Assembly (NCBI GenBank): GCA_031362725.1
Contig: JANLTC010000346.1
Location: forward strand, 1 to 28,364
Direction of reading: 5' to 3'
DNA length: 28,364 nucleotides
Origin: PR03 sp031362725
GTDB lineage: Bacteria > Myxococcota_A > UBA9160 > PR03
Shown here: positions 17,069 to 24,558 of the stretch, in pieces
How the letters are laid out: the number at the start of each line of letters is the position of its first letter
Numbering within the stretch: position 1 is the stretch's first letter
Notes under the pieces: model-generated
What the model saw: the letters and a program-made list of their open reading frames with translations, nothing else
What the model was told of the DNA's origin: nothing
Database searches by the model: none
Position numbers and translations under genes: made by a program

Positions 17069-18145
17069 ATGGCCTCCATCTTCGAAAACGCCCGCCACGG
17101 TCGCGCCTTGGCGCAGGCGCTCGATGCGTTCGCGCAGGTGCCGCTGCTGCGCACGGGGCTGCGCCTCGGCCTCTTCGAAGCGCTGCGGACGCCGCAGGAT
17201 GCGCACGCGCTCGCCGATCGGCTCGGTCTCGCACCCGATCTGGTCGCGGCCTGGGCGCGCAATCTCCAGGCGCAGGGATGGCTGCAGAAAGCCGGGCGCA
17301 GTGCGCCAGCGGCTGCGGGTCACGAGCAGGGCGAGATCTATCGGTTGGCCGCTGGCACGGTGTGGCTGCTCGATGCGCCGGAGGCGCAATCACTGCACGC
17401 GCTGCTCGAGCATGCGGTTGACACCATGGCCGGTCGCCTCGGCGCGCTGCCGGATCTGATGAAGGGCGCCGAGCGACCACTTTTCGGCAGCGGCGATGAA
17501 GCGCGCCGGATGGCTGCGATCACGCGCCTGGTCGAGCCACGCGCGTTGCGTGCCCTCGAGTCGATCCCCGGCGCGCGCCATCCGCAGCGCGTGCTCGACA
17601 TCGGTTGCGGTCGCGGCGACTACCTCGCCGAACTACTGACACGGTATCGCGACGCGATCGGTCTCGGCGTCGAGATCGACGCGGGCGTTGCCGAACAAGC
17701 GCGGCGCCGACTCGCCGAGGCCGACGTCACGCGTCGTGCCGAAGTGCGGGTCGGTGACTTTCGCACGATGGAATTGCCGCGCGGCAACTTCGATCTGATC
17801 CTGCTGAATCACAACCTCCACTATTTTGCGCCGGCGGAGCGGCCAGCGCTGTTGCGCCGCGCGAAGAGTCGGCTCAATGAAGAAGGCGTGCTGGCCGTGC
17901 AGACGCTGGTGCTCACCGAAGGCATCCTGCCGTCGGTGCTCGGCCTGCAAGCGGGCGCCGCACTCTTCGATCTACTGCTGCGCGCGCACGGCAATCTGCA
18001 CGGTCTTCCGACAGCGGCAGACGTACATCAAGCGCTGCGCGACGCGGGCTTCACGCAGACCGGTGAAGTTTCGGTGATGCCGGGCGGCGCCGTGCGATAC
18101 GTGTGGGGCCGGATGACGGCGCCGCCCGTGCGGGAGGCGTCGTGA
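17069..18145 (+). CDS. SAM-dependent methyltransferase, O-methyltransferase type with winged-helix N-domain
   Basis: 358 residues. Residues ~1-110 resemble the dimerisation/winged-helix domain of plant- and polyketide-type O-methyltransferases (VPLLRTGLRLGLFEAL, then an HTH-like ADRLGLAPDLV). The Rossmann domain begins with motif I VLDIGCGRGDYL (from residue 175), GVEID (motif II acidic residue) and DLILLNHNLHYF (motif IV region); GVLAVQTLVL follows. The substrate is unknown. Met is the ATG at 17069; the upstream frame is out of register with any recognisable sequence. There is no Shine-Dalgarno sequence, but AATAAT lies 9 bases before the ATG, as if the transcript were leaderless. The stop overlaps the next gene (GTGA). 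Confidence 0.85.
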   Translation: MASIFENARHGRALAQALDAFAQVPLLRTGLRLGLFEALRTPQDAHALADRLGLAPDLVAAWARNLQAQGWLQKAGRSAPAAAGHEQGEIYRLAAGTVWLLDAPEAQSLHALLEHAVDTMAGRLGALPDLMKGAERPLFGSGDEARRMAAITRLVEPRALRALESIPGARHPQRVLDIGCGRGDYLAELLTRYRDAIGLGVEIDAGVAEQARRRLAEADVTRRAEVRVGDFRTMELPRGNFDLILLNHNLHYFAPAERPALLRRAKSRLNEEGVLAVQTLVLTEGILPSVLGLQAGAALFDLLLRAHGNLHGLPTAADVHQALRDAGFTQTGEVSVMPGGAVRYVWGRMTAPPVREAS

Positions 18146-18486
18146 CGCCCGCCCTGCGCCGCTGGATCGCGATGAGTGTGCTGGCGGTGTTCGGTTTCGT
18201 GTTGCTGCTGTACTTGCTCCCGGTGATCGCCACCGGCCCCGTCGGTGTCTGGTCCTTCGCCGGACGCGTCGCGCAATGCGTGCTCGCGCTCGCCGCGGCG
18301 TTCGCAGTCTTCACGAATCGCAGTTGGGCGCGACTCGCGATCGTGGCCACCGGCGCGGCCGTCGCGATCACCGCCCTCGGCGACGCCTTCGTGGTCGGCA
18401 TCATCGCGCCGCTCACCGCGCTGCTCGTCGCAGTGATCGCCATCGCCGCCGCGCTCCTGCTGGTTTGGCTGGTGAGGCCGACGTGA
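18142..18486 (+). CDS. Small integral membrane protein, four predicted helices
   Basis: This 114-residue protein begins at a GTG overlapping the methyltransferase stop (GTGA) and is preceded by GGGAGG, so it is probably translated with the methyltransferase. Four hydrophobic segments are visible: roughly 11-33, 38-58, 64-85 and 87-111 (ending ALLLVWLVRPT). No soluble domain or catalytic motif is present. The family is not recognised. The overlap implies a shared process with the methyltransferase. Confidence 0.7.
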   Translation: MTPALRRWIAMSVLAVFGFVLLLYLLPVIATGPVGVWSFAGRVAQCVLALAAAFAVFTNRSWARLAIVATGAAVAITALGDAFVVGIIAPLTALLVAVIAIAAALLLVWLVRPT

Positions 18487-18542
18487 CGGCGCTTCGTCTC
18501 CTGCGCTGCGTCATGCGCATGGCCGACGCGCGGAGCGGCGTC

Positions 18543-18548
18543 TAGAAT
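18543..18548 (+). promoter_or_regulatory. Possible -10 element upstream of serC
   Basis: TAGAAT, identical to the hexamer upstream of the gene at 25688, sits after the membrane-protein stop. No clear -35 is visible at normal spacing. If used, the leader would be about 130 bases and would contain both 33-base repeats. Confidence 0.3.
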
Positions 18549-18589
18549 GCCCGACTCCCCAAGTCGATCGATGAGCCTCGCATTCCCGC

Positions 18590-18666
18590 TTCCCGCGTAG
18601 CGAGGCAAAGCCGAGCGGCGAGGTCATCAGTTGTTCCCGCGTAGCGAGGCAAAGCCGAGCGGCGAG
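18590..18666 (+). repeat. Two identical 33-base direct repeats, 44-base period
   Basis: Copies at 18590-18622 and 18634-18666 are identical and separated by 11 bases; each includes GTAGCGAGGCAAAGCCGAGC. They lie in the leader of serC. Such short GC-rich units are often dispersed intergenic repeats; the window shows only these two copies. Confidence 0.8.
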
Positions 18667-18687
18667 ATTCATGGAACGGCGAGGATC

Positions 18688-19842
18688 ATGCGTTTGATGA
18701 AGCCGAGTGTACGTCCGCAGCGCCCCCAGTTTTCTTCAGGACCGTGCGCGAAGCGGCCGGGCTGGTCGCTCGACGCGCTGTCCGGTGCGTTGCTCGGTCG
18801 CTCGCATCGCGCGAAGGCACCGAAGCAGCGCCTGCAAGCGGTGATCGAGCGCAGCAAGGCGCTGCTCGGCATGCCGCCGGAGTGGAAGCTCGGCATCGTC
18901 CCCGCGTCCGACACCGGCGCGATCGAGATGGCGATGTGGTCACTACTCGGCGAGCGGCCCGTCGACGTGCTCGCGTGGGAGAGCTTCGGCCAGGAGTGGG
19001 TGACCGACGTCACCAAGCAGTTGAAGCTCGACGCGCGTGTGCTCTCGGCGGAGTACGGCGCGCTGCCGGATCTCGGCAGCGTCGACTTCACGCGCGACGT
19101 GATCTTCACCTGGAACGGCACCACTTCGGGCGTGCGCGTCCCGAACGGCGCCTTCATTCGAGACGACCGCGAAGGCCTGGTGCTTTGCGACGCCACGTCG
19201 GCGGTCTTCGCGATGGACATCGCGTGGAACAAGCTCGACGTCGTCACCTGGTCGTGGCAGAAGGTGCTCGGCGGGGAAGCCGCGCACGGCATGCTCGCGC
19301 TGTCGCCGCGTGCGGTCGCTCGTCTGGAGTCGTTCACGCCGCAACGGCCGCTGCCGAAGATCTTCCGGCTCACCAAGAAGGGCAAGCTAGACGGCTCGAT
19401 CTTCGAGGGCTCGACGATCAACACGCCGTCGATGCTGTGTGTCGAGGACGCCATCGACGGACTCGCCTGGGCCGAGGGCGCGGGCGGGCTCGCGGGCCTC
19501 GTCGCGCGTTCGGAGTCGAATCTCGCCGCCATTCGCGGCTGGGTCGAACGCACGCCGTGGGTCGCGTTCCTCGCGCGCGATGCGGCGACGCGCTCGTGCA
19601 CCTCGATCTGTCTGCAGATCACCGACGACTGGTTTGCGGCACAGGCGCCCGATGCGCAGAGCAAGACGATCGCGGCGCTGGTGGCGCTGCTCGAAAAGGA
19701 AGCCGTCGCCTACGACATCGCTTCGTATCGCGATGCGCCGCCGGGCCTGCGGATCTGGGGCGGAGCCACCGTCGAGCGCACCGACATCGAGTCGCTGCTG
19801 CCGTGGCACGACTGGGCCTGGAGCGAAGTGCGCCAGGCGTAA
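18688..19842 (+). CDS. serC: Phosphoserine aminotransferase
   Basis: A 384-residue fold-type I PLP enzyme of the class-V aminotransferase group. It opens with PQFSSGPCAKRPGW and has AKAPKQRLQAVI. The PLP lysine is Lys192 in TWSWQKVLGGE, and FEGSTINTPSML follows. This is the SerC branch found in methanogens, alphaproteobacteria and many deltaproteobacteria rather than the E. coli-like branch. It converts 3-phosphohydroxypyruvate and glutamate to phosphoserine in serine biosynthesis. The ATG at 18688 is preceded by GAGG; ATG 18697 is an alternative. The longer frame from 18631 would translate one copy of the direct repeat and is rejected as the start. serA and serB are not in the window. Confidence 0.92.
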   Translation: MRLMKPSVRPQRPQFSSGPCAKRPGWSLDALSGALLGRSHRAKAPKQRLQAVIERSKALLGMPPEWKLGIVPASDTGAIEMAMWSLLGERPVDVLAWESFGQEWVTDVTKQLKLDARVLSAEYGALPDLGSVDFTRDVIFTWNGTTSGVRVPNGAFIRDDREGLVLCDATSAVFAMDIAWNKLDVVTWSWQKVLGGEAAHGMLALSPRAVARLESFTPQRPLPKIFRLTKKGKLDGSIFEGSTINTPSMLCVEDAIDGLAWAEGAGGLAGLVARSESNLAAIRGWVERTPWVAFLARDAATRSCTSICLQITDDWFAAQAPDAQSKTIAALVALLEKEAVAYDIASYRDAPPGLRIWGGATVERTDIESLLPWHDWAWSEVRQA

Positions 19843-19953
19843 CCCGATCGGACCGGATCGCCGGTGGTGTCGGGATCCACCAAGTTCACGTTCGCTGTCG
19901 GCTTCGCGACTCCCTTTCGGGACGTCGAGCCTATACGCTGCGCCGACGCAGCA

Positions 19954-19959
19954 AGGAGG
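19954..19959 (+). promoter_or_regulatory. Shine-Dalgarno site fixing the ABC transporter start
   Basis: AGGAGG lies 6 bases before the GTG at 19966 and selects this start over the upstream in-frame GTG at 19864. A TATACG (19932-19937) just upstream could be a -10 box, but no matching -35 is seen. Confidence 0.75.
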
Positions 19960-19965
19960 CTCCCG

Positions 19966-21711
19966 GTGCCGCTCGCGCATAAGCATGCCCTGTTCGGACC
20001 GCGTTTCGCCCGTCATCTCGTTCGGTTGACGCGGCTCTACTGGACGTCACCGGACGCGCCGAAGGGGGGCCTGCTGCTCGCGGCCACCGTCGCGCTCGAA
20101 CTCGGCACCGTCTATGGCAACGTGCTGCTCTCGGACATCCAGCGTCGCATCTTCGATGCGTTTCAGGACAAGCAGATGGGCGCATTCACCGCCGCCATCG
20201 GGCTCTTCCTCGGCATCGCACTCGGCTTCGTGCTCGTATCCACCTACCGGATCTTCCTGCGGCAGGCGCTCGAGATCCGCTGGCGCCACTGGCTCACCGA
20301 CCATTTCATCAAGGAGTGGATCACCTCGCACGCCTTCTGCCAGATCGAGCTACACCGCAAGGCGACCGACAACCCGGACCAGCGCATCGCCGAGGACGTG
20401 CGCGAGTACGTGGCGAGCGCGCTCGGGCTGTCGCTTTCACTGCTCTCCGCCGTGGCGACGTTGGTCTCCTTCGCGGCGATACTCTGGAGGCTGTCGGGGA
20501 GCTGGAAGTTCCAGGTGGATGGCAACCACTTCCAGATCCCTGGTCTGATGATGTGGGTGGCGATCCTCTACGCCATCCTCGCCACCTGGATCACGCACCG
20601 CGTCGGTCGCAGGCTCGCCGGCATCCAGTTCGACCGCCAACGCTTCGAGGCCGACTTCCGCTTCAAGCTGGTCCGCTTCCGCGAGAACGTGGAGCCGATC
20701 GCGCTCGCGAGCGGAGAGGGCGCCGAGCGGCGCTTCGCGCTCGAGCGGTTCCACCGCATCATCGGGAACTGGTGGGAGCTGATCCGGGCCCAGCGCAATC
20801 TGAATCTGTTCACCACGGGCATCGGCCAGGCGAACTCGCTCGTTCCGCTGCTGGTGGCGGCGCCGGCATTCTTCGCGGGCCATCTGACGCTCGGCAGCGT
20901 CATGCAGACGCGGATCGCATATGGCGAAGTGTCGGGCGGACTCACCTGGTTCGTGAACGCCTACCAGGAGATCGCCCGTTGGCGCGCGAACATCGAGCGC
21001 ATCGTGACGCTGGCGGAAGAGATCGAGTCGACGCGCGACGAACTCGCGCGCGCCGAGGTCGTGCACGTCGAGCGAGCCACCGACGGTTCGCTGCGCCTCG
21101 ACCATGTCCGCATCGCACGGCCGGACGGCGCCGTGCTGATCCAGGACGCCAATGCCGAGCTGCGACCGGGCGATCGCGTGGCGCTCGTCGGCCCGACGGG
21201 ATCGGGCAAGCGCACGCTGCTGCGCGCGATCGCGGGCATCTGGCGCTTTGGCAAGGGCGTCATCGAGGTGCCGGATCACACGCGCACGCTGATCCTGTCG
21301 CAGCGGCCGCACCTGCCGATCGGGACGCTGCGCGAAGTCATCTCCTATCCCGAGCCGGTCGGCACCTTCTCGGATGACGACATCCGCGAGGTGATGCGAC
21401 TCCTCGACCTGACCTCGCTCGAGAATCGCCTCGATGAAACCGAGCACTGGCAGCAGCTGCTTTCGGGTGGCGAGCAACAGCGCCTGGCGCTCGCGCGCGT
21501 GTTCCTGATCCGGCCCGACTGGATCTTCCTCGACGAGGCCACCTCGGGTCTCGACGAGGCGACCGAGGCGCGCGTCTACCAACTGTTCCGCGAGCGCCTG
21601 CCGGCCTCCGCGATCGTCTCGATCGCGGATCGGCCGATGCTCGCGCAGTACCACAGCCGCCGCTGGAACCTCGAAGCGCGCGCAGGCGGGGCGGTGCTCG
21701 AGGCGGCCTGA
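19966..21711 (+). CDS. SbmA/BacA/YddA-type ABC transporter (fused permease-ATPase) with altered ATPase residues
   Basis: This 581-residue half-transporter has an N-terminal SbmA_BacA-like membrane domain (about 1-370; WRHWLTDHFIKEWI, NPDQRIAEDVREY, FRFKLVRFRENVEPIA) and a C-terminal nucleotide-binding domain. The NBD shows LILSQRPHLPIGTLRE (Q-loop region), LSGGEQQRLALARV (signature), WIFLDEATSGLDE (Walker B) and a D-loop. Two catalytic positions differ from the family: Walker A reads GPTGSGKRT, with Arg416 where Ser/Thr coordinates Mg; the H-loop reads VSIADRP, with Asp555 where VSVGHR-type sequence places His. Relatives import peptides, cobalamin or very-long-chain acyl compounds. The first helix is preceded by an amphipathic, basic N-tail. 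It is separate from serC by 123 bases. Confidence 0.92.
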   Translation: MPLAHKHALFGPRFARHLVRLTRLYWTSPDAPKGGLLLAATVALELGTVYGNVLLSDIQRRIFDAFQDKQMGAFTAAIGLFLGIALGFVLVSTYRIFLRQALEIRWRHWLTDHFIKEWITSHAFCQIELHRKATDNPDQRIAEDVREYVASALGLSLSLLSAVATLVSFAAILWRLSGSWKFQVDGNHFQIPGLMMWVAILYAILATWITHRVGRRLAGIQFDRQRFEADFRFKLVRFRENVEPIALASGEGAERRFALERFHRIIGNWWELIRAQRNLNLFTTGIGQANSLVPLLVAAPAFFAGHLTLGSVMQTRIAYGEVSGGLTWFVNAYQEIARWRANIERIVTLAEEIESTRDELARAEVVHVERATDGSLRLDHVRIARPDGAVLIQDANAELRPGDRVALVGPTGSGKRTLLRAIAGIWRFGKGVIEVPDHTRTLILSQRPHLPIGTLREVISYPEPVGTFSDDDIREVMRLLDLTSLENRLDETEHWQQLLSGGEQQRLALARVFLIRPDWIFLDEATSGLDEATEARVYQLFRERLPASAIVSIADRPMLAQYHSRRWNLEARAGGAVLEAA

Positions 21712-21727
21712 GTTCGCTCCCGGCCGC

Positions 21728-22069
21728 TCAGCGTGGCTCGTGCAGCGCCATCTGCGTGCAGCGGAAGAGCGCGATCACCTTGCCGTGCAGTTCGTCCTCG
21801 ACCGCAACGTCCCAGACCTGTGTCGCGCGACCACGGATCGCGCCGCCCTCGCGTACGGTGCCGAGAAAGTGGTCTTCAGCTCGACCGTCGTGGAACTCGC
21901 GCCGTCCGGCAGATTCGCGCCGATGCCGACCGCGCACAGCCAGTCGGCGAGCGTGACGAAGACCGGCGCCCAGCTCGGCCGTTACGCCGACGATGCCCGG
22001 ATACATGGGCTTCGCGAACTCGTTGAGGCGTCGCACGCGCTCGACGGAACTCGGTGACGGCTCGGTCAT
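21728..22069 (-). pseudogene. Frameshifted PaaI-like hotdog thioesterase
   Basis: The N-terminus (ATG 22069, GGAG site upstream; VERVRRLNEFAKPMYPGIVG) and the C-terminus (GTVREGG, GRATQVWDVAVEDE, VIALFRCTQMAL) are in one frame. The central hotdog sequence (APVFVTLADWLCAVGIGANL, PDGASSTTVELKTTF) is in another. Two compensating shifts, near 21968-21972 (GGG run) and 21862-21868 (TTTCTC), restore the end frame. Even with both corrected the protein is only ~113 residues and lacks the stretch before FVTLADW that normally carries the H(G/A)G motif, plus about ten residues before GRATQVWD. So it looks decayed, not merely misread. It is the last gene of a minus-strand series, 22 bases after the DUF952 gene. 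A two-error assembly artefact is the alternative explanation for the frame changes. Confidence 0.7.
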
Positions 22070-22091
22070 CGGCGGTCTCCGTTCGATCGCT

Positions 22092-22523
22092 TCATCGCAG
22101 CCAGCTGTCGACCGCAGCGAATTCATCGGGCCAGACGAATTCGCTCCCGGCTCTCCGCACTTCGCCAACCCCGACGACAGCGACGAGATCGAGCGGACCG
22201 TAGAGATGCGGAAACAATTCACCCGAAGCGAGATGCGCGGTGCCACCGCCGGGAATCGGCGCGGGCGCCTCGAAGCGCAGCTCGGCCGTAAGCCGAGCCG
22301 GATCGATCGCGAGCACCAGCAGCGGCGGTGTCGCATCGTCGTAGTAGTCGCGCGCGACGGCAAGCAGTGTCGACCGCGTCGCGGTGCAGTGCACGAAACC
22401 CTCGCGTGCGAGTGAGGGCGGCGCGTACGAGCCGCCCTCGCAATGCGCACGCAGCGCGGCGGCCGTCGTGATGTGGTAGATCTGCACGCGCTTCGGCGCG
22501 CCTTCTCCGGCGTGCGCGGACAT
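22092..22523 (-). CDS. DUF952 family protein
   Basis: 143 residues. It matches the DUF952 pattern along its length: VQIYHITTAAALRAH, GSYAPPSLAREGFVHCT, LLVLAIDPARL, a conserved Glu strand, GELFPHLYGPLDLVAVV and a C-terminal SEFVWPDEF. The family is found in bacteria and is related by fold to the ADP-ribosyltransferase-like RNA 2'-phosphotransferase group, but its reaction is not established. The ATG shares one base with the stop of the upstream VOC gene (TGATG), a sign of translational coupling. Confidence 0.88.
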   Translation of the reverse strand: MSAHAGEGAPKRVQIYHITTAAALRAHCEGGSYAPPSLAREGFVHCTATRSTLLAVARDYYDDATPPLLVLAIDPARLTAELRFEAPAPIPGGGTAHLASGELFPHLYGPLDLVAVVGVGEVRRAGSEFVWPDEFAAVDSWLR

Positions 22524-22936
22524 CACGATCGCGCGGGCCCCTTCAGCTCGACGACGTTGCCGTCGGGATCGCGGATGTAGATCGACGGTCCCATGCCGCC
22601 CGCGCCGTAGCGAGTGGCGACGTCGCCGACCTCGATGCCGTGGACGCGCAGATGGGTCGCGATCGCTGCGGCGTCGAACGCGGCGAGCGCCAGCGCGAAG
22701 TGATCGACGTTGCGGCCGTCGGCGCCGGGCCCGGCACCGCCGAGCTTGCCGAGCGGGCCGGCCACCGGCACCAGATCGATCAGGCTTGCACCGGCGCGCA
22801 GCTGATGGAGCCCCAGCGCTTCGCTCTCGCGTTCGACCGTGCAACCGAGCGCATCGCAGTAGAAGCGCTTCGATGCGGTGACGTCGGTAACGCGCAGCAC
22901 GACGTGATCGATGCCGCGGACCTCGATGGCTCCCAT
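22523..22936 (-). CDS. VOC superfamily (glyoxalase/dioxygenase-like) protein
   Basis: 137 residues forming two beta-alpha-beta-beta-beta modules. Candidate metal ligands are His11 (GIDHVVL), His79 (NVDHFAL) and Glu130 (GNVVELKG), the spacing used by VOC metalloenzymes. MGPSIYIRDPDGN is the usual second-module signature. Glyoxalase I, extradiol dioxygenase, methylmalonyl-CoA epimerase-like and antibiotic-resistance members share this fold, and the sequence does not decide among them. A strong AGGAGG precedes the ATG. It is followed by the coupled DUF952 gene. Confidence 0.88.
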   Translation of the reverse strand: MGAIEVRGIDHVVLRVTDVTASKRFYCDALGCTVERESEALGLHQLRAGASLIDLVPVAGPLGKLGGAGPGADGRNVDHFALALAAFDAAAIATHLRVHGIEVGDVATRYGAGGMGPSIYIRDPDGNVVELKGPARS

Positions 22937-22962
22937 GCGCAGCCTCCTCCGAGCCTCACGCT

Positions 22963-22978
22963 AGCAGCGCGCGCTGCT
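22963..22978. repeat. 16-bp perfect palindrome between the TMTC-like and VOC genes
   Basis: AGCAGCGCGCGCTGCT is exactly self-complementary and lies 5 bases after the stop of the membrane protein and 26 bases before the VOC start on the minus strand. It could be a weak terminator or attenuator; no U-tract follows. Confidence 0.4.
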
Positions 22979-22983
22979 TCGCC

Positions 22984-24558
22984 TCACGGCATCGGTGGCG
23001 ACGGCTCGTCCGGCGTCGGTGCTACGCCTCGCGCGCGCAGCTTTTCGATCTTGCGACGCGTCCAGAGCGCGTTGGGATGGGTAGGCGCGAGGCGCAGTGA
23101 AATCTCGAAATCGTAGAGCGCGAGGTCCGGGCGCTGCTCGTCGAGTCGCACACGGCCGAGCAGGTGACGCACGTGGGCATCGTCATCGGGAGAGATCGCG
23201 AGCCACTGCAGGTACGATCGCGCGGCGCCGCTTTGGTCGTGCTGCTTCTGCAACTCGGCGCCGAGCCCCGTCCAACCGGTGCGGCCCAGTGGGTACGCGA
23301 TCGTCGCTTCGCGGTACAGCGACTCGGGATCGGCCCACTTGCGCGCGCGTCCGTGCGAGAAGCCCGCGAACAGCACGACGACGATCGCGAACACTCCGAA
23401 CACCGCATGCTGCGCGCCGGGGCCGCGGCGACGCGCGGTCGTGTCCACCACGTCTGCGATCAGCCACAACGCGCCCGGAAGCGCCGCGTAGAGGTAGCGG
23501 TCGGCGAAGACGTTGCTCATCGGGATCACCTGGATCACCGGCAGCAGCATCCCGAAGAACCAGGCCACCGTGAGCCAGCGCTCGCGTCGCGGCCAGCACG
23601 CGCGCACGGCGAGCAGCGCAACCGCAGCGAGCGCAGCGGCGGGCCACAGCAGACGCTCGTCGAACCAGCCGGTCACCGCGGCCGGGTGGACGCCGTGCAC
23701 GAGATCAAAAGGCGCGAAGACGAGCCGTACGTAGCGCCAGGTGATCCATGGCAGGATCTGCGCGGTCGCGATCGGACCCCCGCCGAACCACGGCGCGACG
23801 CCGCCCTGCTCGGACTGTGCCGCCAGCCCGAGTGCGAACGTGATGACGGCGATGATCGCGAGCGGGTTCAGATCGAACGCCGCGCGCCGTCGCGCACCGG
23901 TTCGACCGTGCGTCCAGATCGCGAGCAGGAAAATCGCGGGCAGCGGAATCGCGGCGGGTTTGGCCAGCAGCGCGAGCGCGCCCAGCAGGGTCGCGGCCAC
24001 GACGCGACCGCCGCGCGGCTCGTGCAGGTACGCGAGCCAGCGTTCGAGCGCGGCAAGCGAGAAGCCGACCGAGAGCAGCGTCTTCGACTGGTTGATCCAG
24101 CCGACTGGCTCCGCCGCCACCGGGTGAACGAGGAACAGCGTGCCGGCGGCGAGTGCCGCCGGGCGTGACAGCCCCACGCGTCGTCCCGCCGCGATCATCG
24201 CGAGCGCCGCCAGCGCGTGTAGCAGCGCATTGCCCACTCGATAGGGGAGGGGGTTGGTTCCGAAGGCGCGCCATTCCGCCAGCAGGAAGAGCTGGTGCAC
24301 CGGCGACCAGTTGCCGACGACGTAGTAGCGTTCGAGCGTGACCTTGCCGATCGCTTCGCCGAGCGGCAGGGACAGGGCTTCGTTGTACTCGAGGTAGAGC
24401 AGATCATCCGAAATGAAGGGACCCCGGAAACCCGGGCCGTGGAGCAGCAGCGCGACCGCGACGAAGATCCCCGCCAGCGCGAGCGTCGCCGCTGCGCTCG
24501 ACTTGACGCTCTCCGCCGCGCCGCTCAAGATCGCCCCGTCCCATGGAAAGCGAAGCAT
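22984..24558 (-). CDS. TMTC-like GT-C membrane protein with C-terminal TPRs (paralogue 1)
   Basis: About 524 residues from the ATG at 24558. Roughly ten hydrophobic segments follow. The first extracytoplasmic loop carries GPFISDDLLYLEYN (Asp51-Asp52, the acidic pair expected of GT-C glycosyltransferases). Then come NWSPVHQLFLL, GNALLHA, HPVAAEPVGWINQSKTLLS, LLAKPAAIPLP and NVFADRYLYAALPG. Residues ~410-510 form TPR-like helices (ESLYREATIAYPLG, DLALYDFEISLRLAPTHPNA). The pattern recalls eukaryotic TMTC O-mannosyltransferases and their bacterial TPR/GT-C relatives, acting at the membrane with polyprenyl-phosphate sugars; acceptor unknown. The frame is open past 24558, but that part overlaps the divergent methyltransferase. 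Starting at TTG 24528 would remove the overlap. Confidence 0.85.
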   Translation of the reverse strand: MLRFPWDGAILSGAAESVKSSAAATLALAGIFVAVALLLHGPGFRGPFISDDLLYLEYNEALSLPLGEAIGKVTLERYYVVGNWSPVHQLFLLAEWRAFGTNPLPYRVGNALLHALAALAMIAAGRRVGLSRPAALAAGTLFLVHPVAAEPVGWINQSKTLLSVGFSLAALERWLAYLHEPRGGRVVAATLLGALALLAKPAAIPLPAIFLLAIWTHGRTGARRRAAFDLNPLAIIAVITFALGLAAQSEQGGVAPWFGGGPIATAQILPWITWRYVRLVFAPFDLVHGVHPAAVTGWFDERLLWPAAALAAVALLAVRACWPRRERWLTVAWFFGMLLPVIQVIPMSNVFADRYLYAALPGALWLIADVVDTTARRRGPGAQHAVFGVFAIVVVLFAGFSHGRARKWADPESLYREATIAYPLGRTGWTGLGAELQKQHDQSGAARSYLQWLAISPDDDAHVRHLLGRVRLDEQRPDLALYDFEISLRLAPTHPNALWTRRKIEKLRARGVAPTPDEPSPPMP

